NCBI RefSeq assembly: GCF_947499845.1
Contig: NZ_CANMPM010000001.1
Coordinates: forward strand, 248,001 to 312,000
DNA: 64,000 nt
Direction of reading: 5' to 3'
Source: an uncultured Pseudokineococcus sp.
GTDB taxonomy: Bacteria > Actinomycetota > Actinomycetes > Actinomycetales > Quadrisphaeraceae
Below, in pieces: positions 37,705 through 47,301 of this stretch. Every line of letters starts with the position of its first letter. The first letter of the stretch is position 1. The notes under the pieces are model-generated. The model ran no database searches and was not told the origin of the DNA. It saw nothing but the letters and a program-made list of their open reading frames with translations. A program made the position numbers and the translations under genes.

Positions 37705-38304
37705 GTGTCCACCGTGCTCGTCTGCGACGACGTCCTGCCCGTGCGGGAGTCGCTGCGCCGCCAGGTCGGCTCCGTGCCGGGCGTCACCCGGACGGCCGGT
37801 GCCGCCGGTGGCGGCGCCGCCGCCCGGACCGCACCCGGCGGGCCGCCGGACGTCGTCCTCATGTCCTGCTCGCACCCGCGGGCGGCCGAGCACATCCGCT
37901 CCTGGATGCAGGCCCGGCCCCAGACGGCCGTCATCGCGGTCGTCGCCCCGGGCGACGGCGACACGGCGGGCGCCGCCATGGCCGCCGGCGCGTGCGCCGT
38001 CCTCGTCCGCGAGCCCAGCACGCCCGAGCTGACGGCCGTGCTCCACCACGCCATGTCGGTGAGCGACGCCCGCCGGGCGGCCGTCGCCGCGACGGCCCAG
38101 GAGGACGTGCCGGTCCTCACCGAGCGCGAGCAGCAGGTCCTCGCCGGCATGAGCCGCGGCCGCAGCAACGGCGAGATCGGCAAGGAGCTCTTCCTCTCGG
38201 AGGACACGGTCAAGACCCACGCGCGCCGGCTGTTCCGCAAGCTCGGCGCCGCGGACCGCGCGCACGCGGTCGCCATCGGCTTCCGCGCCGGCCTCGTGCG
38301 CTGA
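37705..38304 (+). CDS. bldM: BldM-like NarL/FixJ-family response regulator without phospho-acceptor aspartate
   Basis: A protein of 199 residues. The receiver domain keeps the acidic pair (VLVCDD, residues 4-9), but the phosphorylation position reads VVLMSCSHP, so D54 is serine; the usual Thr and Lys positions are also changed. The C-terminal LuxR-type HTH (LTEREQQVLAGMSRGRSNGE, LFLSEDTVKTHARRLFRKLG, ADRAHAVAIGF) is nearly that of Streptomyces BldM. BldM controls aerial growth and sporulation genes. Position next to whiD and guaB matches Streptomyces. GGAGGTTCAGC before GTG 37705 fixes the start. Confidence 0.9.
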   Translation: MSTVLVCDDVLPVRESLRRQVGSVPGVTRTAGAAGGGAAARTAPGGPPDVVLMSCSHPRAAEHIRSWMQARPQTAVIAVVAPGDGDTAGAAMAAGACAVLVREPSTPELTAVLHHAMSVSDARRAAVAATAQEDVPVLTEREQQVLAGMSRGRSNGEIGKELFLSEDTVKTHARRLFRKLGAADRAHAVAIGFRAGLVR

Positions 38305-38445
38305 GCCCGGTCTCCCGCGGGCGCAGGGGGCTCGCGGGGGCGGGGCTCGTGCACGGGGCGAGGGCGTCCCGGAGGTGCGTGCAGGAGAGCGCCGGGGGAG
38401 GCGCCGGCAGGGGCGCTGGCGAGGGGCGTCGGGGAGGGGCGCTGA

Positions 38446-40011
<1,566 letters not shown>

Positions 40012-40090
40012 GGACCTCGCCCACCGCGGGCCGCGCAGGCCGGCCCGCGAGGGCCGGGCGGCGTCGTCGTCGGCCGTCGGCGGTCGCCAC

Positions 40091-40096
40091 TAGCCT
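40091..40096 (+). promoter_or_regulatory. -10 element (TAGCCT) of guaB3
   Basis: TAGCCT is separated by 6 nt from the GTG at 40103, consistent with a leaderless mRNA. Confidence 0.55.
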
Positions 40097-40102
40097 GCGC
40101 GG

Positions 40103-41224
40103 GTGGCTGAGATCGAGATCGGACGCGGCAAGCGGGCGCGGCGCACCTACTCCTTCGACGACGTGGCCGTCGTCCCGAGCCGGCGCACGCGCGACCCGGA
40201 GGACGTCTCGACGTCCTGGCAGATCGACGCCTACGCCTTCGAGGTCCCGGTGCTGTCGGCGCCGATGGACTCGGTCACCTCGCCCGCGACGGCCGTGGCG
40301 CTGGGGCGCCTGGGGGGCCTCGGCGTGCTCGACCTCGAGGGCCTGTGGACCCGCTACGCGGACCCGGAGCCGCTGCTCGAGGAGATCGCCTCGCTGGCCG
40401 ACGGCGACGCCACGCGGCGGATGCAGGAGCTCTACTCCCGCGACATCGACCCCGACCTCGTCGCCCAGCGCCTGCGCGAGGTCCGCGAGGCGGGCGTCAC
40501 CGTCGCCGGGGCCCTGAGCCCCCAGCGCACGCAGCAGCTGTGGAAGACCGTCGTCGACGCCGGCGTCGACCTCTTCGTCATCCGCGGCACCACGGTCTCG
40601 GCCGAGCACGTCTCCTCGCGCAGCGAGCCGCTCAACCTCAAGAAGTTCATCTACGAGCTCGACGTGCCCGTCGTCGTGGGCGGCGCCGCCTCGCACACCG
40701 CCGCGCTGCACCTCATGCGCACGGGCGCCGCGGGCGTCCTCGTCGGCTTCGGCGGGGGAGCGGCCAGCACCACCCGCACCACCCTGGGCATCCACCCGCC
40801 CATGGCCAGCGCCGTCGCCGACGTCGCGGGCGCGCGCCGCGACTACCTCGACGAGTCCGGCGGCCGGTACGTCCACGTCATCGCCGACGGCGGCGTCGGC
40901 CGCTCGGGCGACCTCGTCAAGGCCATCGCCTGCGGCGCGGACGCCGTCATGCTCGGCGCCGCGCTCGCGCGCGCCGAGGAGGCCCCGGGCCGCGGCTGGC
41001 ACTGGGGCCCGGAGGCCCACCACAGCGAGCTGCCGCGCGGCGAGCGGGTGCGCGTGGGCACGGCCGCGCCGCTGGCCGAGATCCTCTCCGGGCCGGGGCG
41101 CACCGCCGACGGCACCACCAACCTCGTCGGTGCCCTGCGACGCGCCATGGCGACCACGGGGTACTCCGACCTCAAGGAGATGCAGCGCTGCGAGGTCGTC
41201 GTCAGCCCCTACCAGCCGGGCTGA
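40103..41224 (+). CDS. guaB3: GuaB3 family IMP dehydrogenase-related protein
   Basis: A protein of 373 residues. RTYSFDDVAVVPSRRTRDPE, VPVLSAPMDSVTSP, VVVGGAASHTAALHLMRTGA and the IADGGVGRSGDLVKAIACGA loop show the IMPDH/GMPR barrel without CBS domains. The loop that normally reads GPGSICTTR is GGGAASTTR here, so the catalytic cysteine is replaced by serine. The GuaB3 group always sits next to guaB in actinobacteria; its reaction in this organism cannot be assumed. No RBS; a TAGCCT -10 lies 6 nt before GTG. Confidence 0.93.
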   Translation: MAEIEIGRGKRARRTYSFDDVAVVPSRRTRDPEDVSTSWQIDAYAFEVPVLSAPMDSVTSPATAVALGRLGGLGVLDLEGLWTRYADPEPLLEEIASLADGDATRRMQELYSRDIDPDLVAQRLREVREAGVTVAGALSPQRTQQLWKTVVDAGVDLFVIRGTTVSAEHVSSRSEPLNLKKFIYELDVPVVVGGAASHTAALHLMRTGAAGVLVGFGGGAASTTRTTLGIHPPMASAVADVAGARRDYLDESGGRYVHVIADGGVGRSGDLVKAIACGADAVMLGAALARAEEAPGRGWHWGPEAHHSELPRGERVRVGTAAPLAEILSGPGRTADGTTNLVGALRRAMATTGYSDLKEMQRCEVVVSPYQPG

Positions 41225-41261
41225 CCGCGGGTCGGCGCGAGCGGGCTGGCAGGCTGGCCGC

Positions 41262-42263
41262 ATGAGCAGCGCTGGTGACGACGCCCCCACCTCCCCGGCC
41301 GGCCCGTCCGGCGGCTGGTCGCCCGACCGGGTCGGCGACCAGTCCGGGCGCACGGCCCTCGTCACGGGCGCCAACAGCGGCCTGGGGCTCGAGGTGTCGG
41401 CCGTCCTCGCCGCCGCGGGCGCCCGCGTCGTCATGACGGCGCGGTCCCGGGAGAAGGGGGACGCCGCCCTGGAGCAGGTTCGGCGCCGCGCGCCGGGCGC
41501 GCAGGTCGAGCTCCAGCTGCTCGACCTGGCGTCGCTGCGCAGCGTCGCCGACCTCGCGACCCGCATGACGGCGAGCCTGGGGGCCCACGGGCTCGACCTG
41601 CTCGTCAACAACGCCGGCGTCATGGCGGTGCCCCGCTCGACCACCGAGGACGGGTTCGAGCTGCAGCTCGGCACGAACTTCCTCGGCCACTTCGCCCTCA
41701 CCGGGCGCCTGCTCGGCCCGCTCCTGCAGAGCGAGTCCGCGGGCCGGCGGCCGCGCGTCGTCAGCCTGTCGAGCATGGCGCACCGCTTCGGGCGGATCAC
41801 GCCCGACGACCTCATGCGCGAGAAGCGCTACGGGGCGTGGAGCGCCTACGGGCAGTCCAAGCTGGCCGACCTCATGTTCGCGCTCGAGCTGGACCGGCGC
41901 GCCGAGCGGGCCGGGCGCGAGCTCGTCAGCGTCGCCGCCCACCCGGGCATCTCGGCCACCAACCTCTTCACCGGCGGCCCCCTCGGGCGGCTGCCCTCGC
42001 CGGTGCGCTCCGCGCTCGGGCGCGTCGGCGAGCTCGTCATGCAGAGCCCGGAGGCGGGCGCCTGGCCGGTGCTGCGCGCGGCGACGGCGCCCGACGTCGT
42101 CGGCGGGGAGTACTACGGGCCCGCCGGGGCCGGGGAGCGCAGCGGCCCGCCCGTGCGCGTCGGCACGTCCGCGGGCGCGCAGGACGTCGACGTGGCCCGC
42201 TGGCTGTGGGAGGAGGCCGTGCGCCTCACCGGCGTCGGCTTCCACGAGCTCGACCCCGCCTGA
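41262..42263 (+). CDS. Short-chain dehydrogenase/reductase (retinol-dehydrogenase-like)
   Basis: A protein of 333 residues. The cofactor loop is LVTGANSGLGLEVSAVLA (about residues 37-54) and R-x-R/K in MTARSREKG suggests NADP. NNAGVMAV, the catalytic serine in VSLSSMAH and YGQSK (Tyr-x3-Lys) complete the SDR set. The substrate is unknown; WW-domain-oxidoreductase-like actinobacterial SDRs look similar. ATG 41262 is chosen because CAGGCT lies six bases upstream and the product starts MSSAGDDAPTSP. Confidence 0.88.
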   Translation: MSSAGDDAPTSPAGPSGGWSPDRVGDQSGRTALVTGANSGLGLEVSAVLAAAGARVVMTARSREKGDAALEQVRRRAPGAQVELQLLDLASLRSVADLATRMTASLGAHGLDLLVNNAGVMAVPRSTTEDGFELQLGTNFLGHFALTGRLLGPLLQSESAGRRPRVVSLSSMAHRFGRITPDDLMREKRYGAWSAYGQSKLADLMFALELDRRAERAGRELVSVAAHPGISATNLFTGGPLGRLPSPVRSALGRVGELVMQSPEAGAWPVLRAATAPDVVGGEYYGPAGAGERSGPPVRVGTSAGAQDVDVARWLWEEAVRLTGVGFHELDPA

Positions 42264-42352
42264 GCCGGGCGGCCCCTCAGGGGCGCCGGGCTGTGCCCGA
42301 CCCCGTCACGGCCTCCCGGCCGGCGCCCAGCCGGGCGCCGTACCGTGGTGGG

Positions 42353-43396
42353 GTGCGCCCGACCGAGACCCGCGGACCCGCGGGCGTCGTGCGGACGGCC
42401 CTGCGCCTCCGGATGCTCGCCCTGCTGGCCCTCGCGCTGGGGCTCGCGGTCGTCTTCGCCGAGCTGGGGTCCTGGCAGCTCGGCCGGGCGCGCACCGGGC
42501 AGCAGGCACCGCCCGAGCGCGCGGTGGTGCCGCTGCAGCAGGTGCTCGCCCCCCAGGAGGCCCTGTCCGCCGAGGCCGTGGCCGGGCCCGTCGCCGTCCG
42601 CGGCACGTGGGCGGACGTGCCGCAGCAGCTCGTCGTCGGCCGCGCGGCCGACGGGTCGCCGGGTGACGGCGCCTGGGTCCTCGCCGCGGTCGAGGTCCCG
42701 GACGTCGACACCGCACCTGTCGACACCGCACCTGTCGACGCCGATGCCGCCGACCCCGCCGCCGGGCAGCGGGCAGCGGCGACGGGGGACGGCGGCGCCC
42801 TGCTGCCCGTCGTCCGCGGATGGGTGCCCGACCCCGACGACGCCGCGGGCGTGCCGCCCGCGCCGACGGGCGCCGCCGACCTCGTCGGCGAGCTCGCCGT
42901 CTCCGAGGACCCGCGGGGCCTCGCCGGGCTGCCCGTGGGCCGGCTGGCCGCGGCCAGCTCGGCGGACCTCCTCAACGTCTGGGACGGGCGCGTCTACGCC
43001 GGCTACCTCGTGCCGGACACCCAGGCCCAGGACGCGTCGGCGCCGGGTGCGCAGGTCGTCCCGCCGCCGGAGCGGGAGAGCGGCACCAACCTGCAGAACG
43101 TCTCGTACGCCTTCCAGTGGTGGGTCTTCGCCGCCTTCGCCGTGCTCATGTGGCTGCGCGTCGTCCACGACGTCCACCGCCGAGCGCTCGAGCGCGCGGA
43201 GGACGAGGCCGAGGAGCGGAGGGCCCCGCTGCCGGGAGCCACCGGCGGCGCCGCCGACCCGGAGGGCGGCCCCGACCCGGGGGGCGCTCACGAGCCGAGC
43301 AGCGCCCTCGACCCCGGCGACGTCGACCATCCCGCCGACGACCACCCCGCCGACGACCACCCCGCCGACCGCCGCGCCCAGGAGGCCTCCCGGTGA
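42353..43396 (+). CDS. SURF1-family cytochrome oxidase assembly protein
   Basis: A protein of 347 residues. The N-terminal membrane helix LALLALALGLAVVFAELGSW (about residues 24-43, ending in the GxWQL signature GSWQLGRA) and the C-terminal helix NVSYAFQWWVFAAFAVLMW bracket a periplasmic domain with VRGTWAD and LPVVRGWVP, as in SURF1. It helps assemble heme-copper oxidase. Two 15-bp repeats are present (VDTAP near residue 118; HPADD near the C-terminus at 43334-43378). TACCGT six bases before the GTG suggests a leaderless mRNA. Coupled to DUF3817 by GTGA. Confidence 0.88.
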   Translation: MRPTETRGPAGVVRTALRLRMLALLALALGLAVVFAELGSWQLGRARTGQQAPPERAVVPLQQVLAPQEALSAEAVAGPVAVRGTWADVPQQLVVGRAADGSPGDGAWVLAAVEVPDVDTAPVDTAPVDADAADPAAGQRAAATGDGGALLPVVRGWVPDPDDAAGVPPAPTGAADLVGELAVSEDPRGLAGLPVGRLAAASSADLLNVWDGRVYAGYLVPDTQAQDASAPGAQVVPPPERESGTNLQNVSYAFQWWVFAAFAVLMWLRVVHDVHRRALERAEDEAEERRAPLPGATGGAADPEGGPDPGGAHEPSSALDPGDVDHPADDHPADDHPADRRAQEASR

Positions 43397-43788
43397 GCAC
43401 CGGACGACCCACCCCGCCCGCCCCCACCGGCGCCCGCGCCCGCCGCCTGCGCGAGGCGAGCCTCGGCCCGGCGCTCACGCGCTACCGGGTCATGGCGATC
43501 ATCACCGGCGTCTTCCTCCTCGTCGTCACCGTGCAGCTCGTGGTCCGCGAGGTCTTCGGGCCGGAGATCCTCGGCAGCTGGGTGGCCATCGCCCACGGCT
43601 GGATCTACATCGTCTACCTCGTGACGGTCGTCGACATGTGGTCGCGCCTGCGGTGGGGGCCGGCCCGCCTGGCGGGGCTCGTGCTGGCGGGCGTCGTGCC
43701 CTTCGTCTCCTTCGTCGTCGAGCACCGCGTCACGCGCGAGGTCCGCGCCCTGCTGCGCCAGCTGGCCGAGCAGCGCGACGGCGCCTGA
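43393..43788 (+). CDS. DUF3817 family integral membrane protein
   Basis: A protein of 131 residues with three hydrophobic segments: RVMAIITGVFLLVVTVQLVV, IAHGWIYIVYLVTVVDMWS and RLAGLVLAGVVPFVSFVVEH. The pattern matches DUF3817, a small actinobacterial membrane protein often found beside SURF1 and guaA, without a proven role. The start overlaps the SURF1 stop. The N-terminal 25 residues are Pro/Arg-rich and cytoplasmic by the positive-inside rule. Confidence 0.85.
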   Translation: MSTGRPTPPAPTGARARRLREASLGPALTRYRVMAIITGVFLLVVTVQLVVREVFGPEILGSWVAIAHGWIYIVYLVTVVDMWSRLRWGPARLAGLVLAGVVPFVSFVVEHRVTREVRALLRQLAEQRDGA

Positions 43789-43832
43789 CCGGCACGGGGT
43801 GCAGCGGCGGCGGCGCCGTCGCGCCCGGCCAC

Positions 43833-43838
43833 TAGCCT
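43833..43838 (+). promoter_or_regulatory. -10 element (TAGCCT) of guaA
   Basis: TAGCCT lies 7 nt before GTG 43846. This supports translation of the extended N-terminus from a leaderless mRNA. Confidence 0.55.
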
Positions 43839-43845
43839 GGCGCGC

Positions 43846-45621
43846 GTGAGCGAGCCCACCCGTGAGGCCACCGGCGACCCGAGCGCCGCCGACCCGGGCG
43901 CCCCGGGCCCCGACGACGCCCCCAGCGCGCAGCAGGCCGAGCCGCTGGCGCCGGCCGGCACGCCCGAGCAGGGCGCGCCCGTCGCCGCCGGCGCGCCCCC
44001 GGACGGCCTGCCGGCGGGGGAGCGCACCGCCCGCCCCGTGCTCGTCGTCGACTACGGCGCCCAGTACGCCCAGCTCATCGCCCGCCGCGTGCGCGAGGCC
44101 GACTCCTACTCCGAGGTCGTGCCGGCGTCCTCGAGCGTCGAGGAGCTGCTCGCCCGCGACCCCGCGGCCATCGTCCTGTCCGGCGGGCCGGCGTCGGTGT
44201 ACGCCGAGGGCGCCCCGCTCGTCGACGCCGGCCTCTTCGAGGCGGGCGTGCCCGTCCTCGGCATCTGCTACGGGTTCCAGGCCATGGCCAAGGCGCTCGG
44301 CGGCGACGTCGCGCGCACCGGCCTGCGCGAGTACGGCGGCACCGACGCCGCGCTGGAGCCCGTCGAGGAGACCGCCGCCGCCCGCCGCAGCGTCCTGCTC
44401 GACGGCCAGCCGGCCACGCAGAGCGTGTGGATGAGCCACGGGGACGCCGTCCGCAGCGCCCCGCCCGGCTTCACCGTCACCGCCTCGACGCCCGGCGCCC
44501 CCGTCGCGGCCTTCGAGGACCACGAGCGCCGCCTCTACGGCGTCCAGTGGCACCCCGAGGTCAAGCACTCGACCTTCGGCCAGCAGGTCATCGAGAACTT
44601 CCTGCGCGGCGTCGACGTGCCGGCCGACTGGACGACCGAGGGCGTCATCGACGAGCAGGTCGAGCGCATCCGCGCCCAGGTCGGCTCCGCCCGCGTCGTC
44701 TGCGGCCTGTCCGGCGGGGTCGACTCGGCCGTGGCCGCCGCCCTCGTGCACCGCGCCGTCGGCGACCAGCTCACGTGCGTCTTCGTCGACCACGGCCTGC
44801 TGCGCGCCGGCGAGGCCGAGCAGGTCGAGCGCGACTACGTCGAGGCCACCGGCATCGACCTCGTCGTCGTCGACGCCGCCGACGCCTTCCTGCGCGCGCT
44901 CGCCGGGGTCACCGACCCGGAGGAGAAGCGCAAGGCCATCGGCCGCGAGTTCATCCGCGCCTTCGAGGGCGCGGCCGCCGACCTCGTCGCCCGCGCCGGC
45001 GAGCAGGGCGAGGAGGTGCGCTTCCTCGTCCAGGGCACGCTCTACCCCGACGTCGTCGAGTCCGGCGGCGCGGTCCACAGCGGCACGAGCTCGACCGCGA
45101 CCATCAAGAGCCACCACAACGTCGGCGGGCTGCCCGACGACCTGCAGTTCGAGCTCGTCGAGCCGCTGCGGACCCTCTTCAAGGACGAGGTGCGCGCCGT
45201 CGGCGCCGAGCTGGGGCTGCCCGAGGCCATCGTGTGGCGCCAGCCCTTCCCGGGCCCGGGCCTCGGCATCCGCATCATCGGCGAGGTCACGCGCGAGCGG
45301 CTCGAGACGCTGCGCGCGGCGGACGCGATCGTGCGCGAGGAGCTCACCGAGGCCGGCCTGGACCGCTCGATCTGGCAGTGCCCCGTCGTCCTGCTCGCCG
45401 ACGTGCGCTCCGTCGGCGTCCAGGGGGACGGGCGCACCTACGGCCACCCCGTCGTGCTGCGGCCCGTGAGCTCCGACGACGCCATGACCGCCGACTGGTC
45501 GCGGCTGCCGCACGACCTGCTCGCGCGCGTCTCCACGCGCATCACCAACGAGGTCGACGAGGTCAACCGCGTGGTGCTCGACGTCACGAGCAAGCCGCCG
45601 GGCACCATCGAGTGGGAGTGA
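43846..45621 (+). CDS. guaA: GMP synthase (glutamine-hydrolysing) with N-terminal extension
   Basis: A protein of 591 residues. The class I glutaminase starts at [20 protein letters not shown] and holds LSGGPASVY, the nucleophile in [10 protein letters not shown] and the histidine of QWHPEV. The ATP pyrophosphatase has [14 protein letters not shown], and the dimerisation domain has [12 protein letters not shown] and ends KPPGTIEWE. It converts XMP to GMP. The first ~64 residues are an Ala/Pro/Asp-rich extension not usual in GuaA. A GTG at 44038 would remove it, but the -10 at 43833 favours the long form. Confidence 0.96.
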   Translation: MSEPTREATGDPSAADPGAPGPDDAPSAQQAEPLAPAGTPEQGAPVAAGAPPDGLPAGERTARPVLVVDYGAQYAQLIARRVREADSYSEVVPASSSVEELLARDPAAIVLSGGPASVYAEGAPLVDAGLFEAGVPVLGICYGFQAMAKALGGDVARTGLREYGGTDAALEPVEETAAARRSVLLDGQPATQSVWMSHGDAVRSAPPGFTVTASTPGAPVAAFEDHERRLYGVQWHPEVKHSTFGQQVIENFLRGVDVPADWTTEGVIDEQVERIRAQVGSARVVCGLSGGVDSAVAAALVHRAVGDQLTCVFVDHGLLRAGEAEQVERDYVEATGIDLVVVDAADAFLRALAGVTDPEEKRKAIGREFIRAFEGAAADLVARAGEQGEEVRFLVQGTLYPDVVESGGAVHSGTSSTATIKSHHNVGGLPDDLQFELVEPLRTLFKDEVRAVGAELGLPEAIVWRQPFPGPGLGIRIIGEVTRERLETLRAADAIVREELTEAGLDRSIWQCPVVLLADVRSVGVQGDGRTYGHPVVLRPVSSDDAMTADWSRLPHDLLARVSTRITNEVDEVNRVVLDVTSKPPGTIEWE

Positions 45622-45687
45622 CCTCCCGGTGACGAGCAGGGCGGGGGCGCCGGTGCCGGTGCCGGTGCCGGTGGGAGGGGTCCGCTC

Positions 45688-46455
45688 GTGCCGGTGAGGC
45701 CCGTCCCGGCGGCGGCCGACGTCCCGGACGAGCCGCTCGCGGAGCCCCCGGCGGCGCCCCGCCGGGCGCCCCGGGCGTGGCGCTACGTCGTGCCCGCCGC
45801 CGTCGCCGTGGCCGCCGAGGTGGTCGCGGCCGCCGCGGGGGACCTGCAGGGCACGGGCGTGCAGCGCACCGTGCAGGTGGCCTGCGCCGTCGTGCTGGCC
45901 CTCGCCCTGGTGGCCCTCGTGCGGGCGGCGTCCGCCGGGCTGTCCGCGGCGGCGGGCCGTCGCGGCGGGGAGGCCGCGGCGGTGCCCGTGCAGAACGCGG
46001 TGCTCGTCGTCGGCGCGGTGCTCTCCGTCCTGCTCGTGCTCGACGCGCTGCAGGTGCCGCTGCGCGCGCTGCTGCTCGGCGGCGCCCTCACGGGCGTCGT
46101 CCTGGGCGTCGCGCTGCAGCAGGTGCTCGGCAACGTCTTCGCCGGGCTCGTGCTCCTGCTCACGCGGCCCTACGGCACCGGCGACCTCCTGCGGCTGCGC
46201 GGCGGGACGACGGGCGGCCTGCTCGAGGGCCGCGTCGTCGGCGCCACGCTCACCCACCTCGTGCTGCGCACGCCCGAGGGCGTGGTGCGCGTGCCCAACG
46301 CCGGTGTCCTCGGCGCGGTCATCGGGCCGTCGGCCCCGGACGGCCCGCTGCCGCCCGTCGACGACCCGGTGGCCCGCGGGACCGCGCGCGGGGGCGACGA
46401 GGGGTCGGCGGACGGGGAGCCGCCGGACGCGCAGGAGCAGCGGCTGCACCGGTGA
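45688..46455 (+). CDS. Short MscS-type mechanosensitive channel-like protein
   Basis: A protein of 255 residues. Four hydrophobic segments are visible, and the last (LRALLLGGALTGVVLGVALQ, then QVLGNVFAGLVLLLTRPYGTGD) matches the pore helix and start of the beta domain of MscS-family channels. The C-terminal vestibule domain is short and ends in an acidic tail, so it is a reduced family member. A gating or osmotic role is plausible. GGGAGGGG precedes the GTG. A GCCGGT hexamer is repeated four times just upstream (about 45650-45675). Confidence 0.82.
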   Translation: MPVRPVPAAADVPDEPLAEPPAAPRRAPRAWRYVVPAAVAVAAEVVAAAAGDLQGTGVQRTVQVACAVVLALALVALVRAASAGLSAAAGRRGGEAAAVPVQNAVLVVGAVLSVLLVLDALQVPLRALLLGGALTGVVLGVALQQVLGNVFAGLVLLLTRPYGTGDLLRLRGGTTGGLLEGRVVGATLTHLVLRTPEGVVRVPNAGVLGAVIGPSAPDGPLPPVDDPVARGTARGGDEGSADGEPPDAQEQRLHR

Positions 46456-46475
46456 GCCGCTGCCGGTGCGGGGAG

Positions 46476-47174
46476 CTAGCCGCGCCGGCCGGGGACGTCG
46501 GGCGAGGGGGACGCCGCCGGCGTGTCCGGCTCGCCCCCGACGCCGACCGCCGCCCGGCGGGCGGCCACCGGGTCGGCGGCGACGACGGCGCGCAGCACGC
46601 CCTCCAGGCCCGGCCCGAAGGGGGCCTCGCCCGGCGCCAGCGCCAGGGCCAGGCGCGCCAGGGTCGGTGAGTCGGCCGCCTCCACGACGAGCGCCGCCGC
46701 CGTCGCCGGCACGCCCTGCGAGCCGACCCCCTCGAGGGCCCCCGCCAGCGCGGCGCGCTGGTCGGCGCCCGCCCGCTCGGCGGCGAGCGCGGCGACGGCG
46801 CCGAGGACGGCGGCCCGCGCGTCCGCCAGGTCGCGCTCGTCGGGGCCGTGGGCGGCGAGGGCCGCGTCGAGCTCGGAGGCCGCGCTGGCCTCCCGCAGGA
46901 CGGCGCCCTCGCCGTGCCGGACGTCGACGACGCCCCGGACCTCGAGCGCGACGAGCGCCTGCGCCAGCGTCGCGCGGCTCACGCCGAGCTGCTCCGCGAG
47001 GAGCCGCTCGGGCGGCAGCCGCTCGCCGGGCGAGAGGCCCTGGGCCTCGATGAAGGCGGTGATGTGGTCGGCGAGCTGCTCGTACAGCCGCGGGCGCCGC
47101 AGACGGGAGAGCGCCGCCGCGGGGGCTCGGGCCGCGCGGGGGCGTCCGGGAGCGGGGCCGTCCTCGGGTGCCAC
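46476..47174 (-). CDS. GntR-family transcriptional regulator (FadR-like N-terminus)
   Basis: A protein of 232 residues. The GntR wHTH is clear at about residues 27-95: LYEQLADHITAFIEAQGLSP, GERLPPERLLAEQLGVSRAT and LAQALVALEVRGVVDVRHGEG. The C-terminal alpha-helical part is short and Ala-rich, with no clear metal-site histidines. GTG 47174 is chosen because GAGGAGG lies 5 nt upstream; the GTG at 47180 would overlap that RBS. It is divergent from a MatC-type carrier, with a palindrome between them, and so probably regulates that operon, as MatR does for malonate genes in rhizobia. Confidence 0.87.
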   Translation of the reverse strand: MAPEDGPAPGRPRAARAPAAALSRLRRPRLYEQLADHITAFIEAQGLSPGERLPPERLLAEQLGVSRATLAQALVALEVRGVVDVRHGEGAVLREASAASELDAALAAHGPDERDLADARAAVLGAVAALAAERAGADQRAALAGALEGVGSQGVPATAAALVVEAADSPTLARLALALAPGEAPFGPGLEGVLRAVVAADPVAARRAAVGVGGEPDTPAASPSPDVPGRRG

Positions 47175-47201
47175 GAGCACCTCCTCGGGGAGCGCCGGTC
47201 G

Positions 47202-47224
47202 TTGACACCAGCATCGCTGGACAA
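47202..47224 (+). promoter_or_regulatory. Probable operator/promoter between the GntR regulator and the MatC-type carrier
   Basis: CCAGC-ATC-GCTGG (47208-47220) is an inverted repeat inside TTGACACCAGC...GCTGGACAA. TTGACA at 47202-47207 is a consensus -35; a poor GAGGCT (47225-47230) lies 17 bp further on. It is the only palindrome in the 127-bp gap. Confidence 0.5.
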
Positions 47225-47301
47225 GAGGCTAGGCCACTGCGCCACCCCGGAGGGCGTGATCCACCCACCGTCGTTCACCGTCGAACCGAGGTGCTCTGCC
47301 C

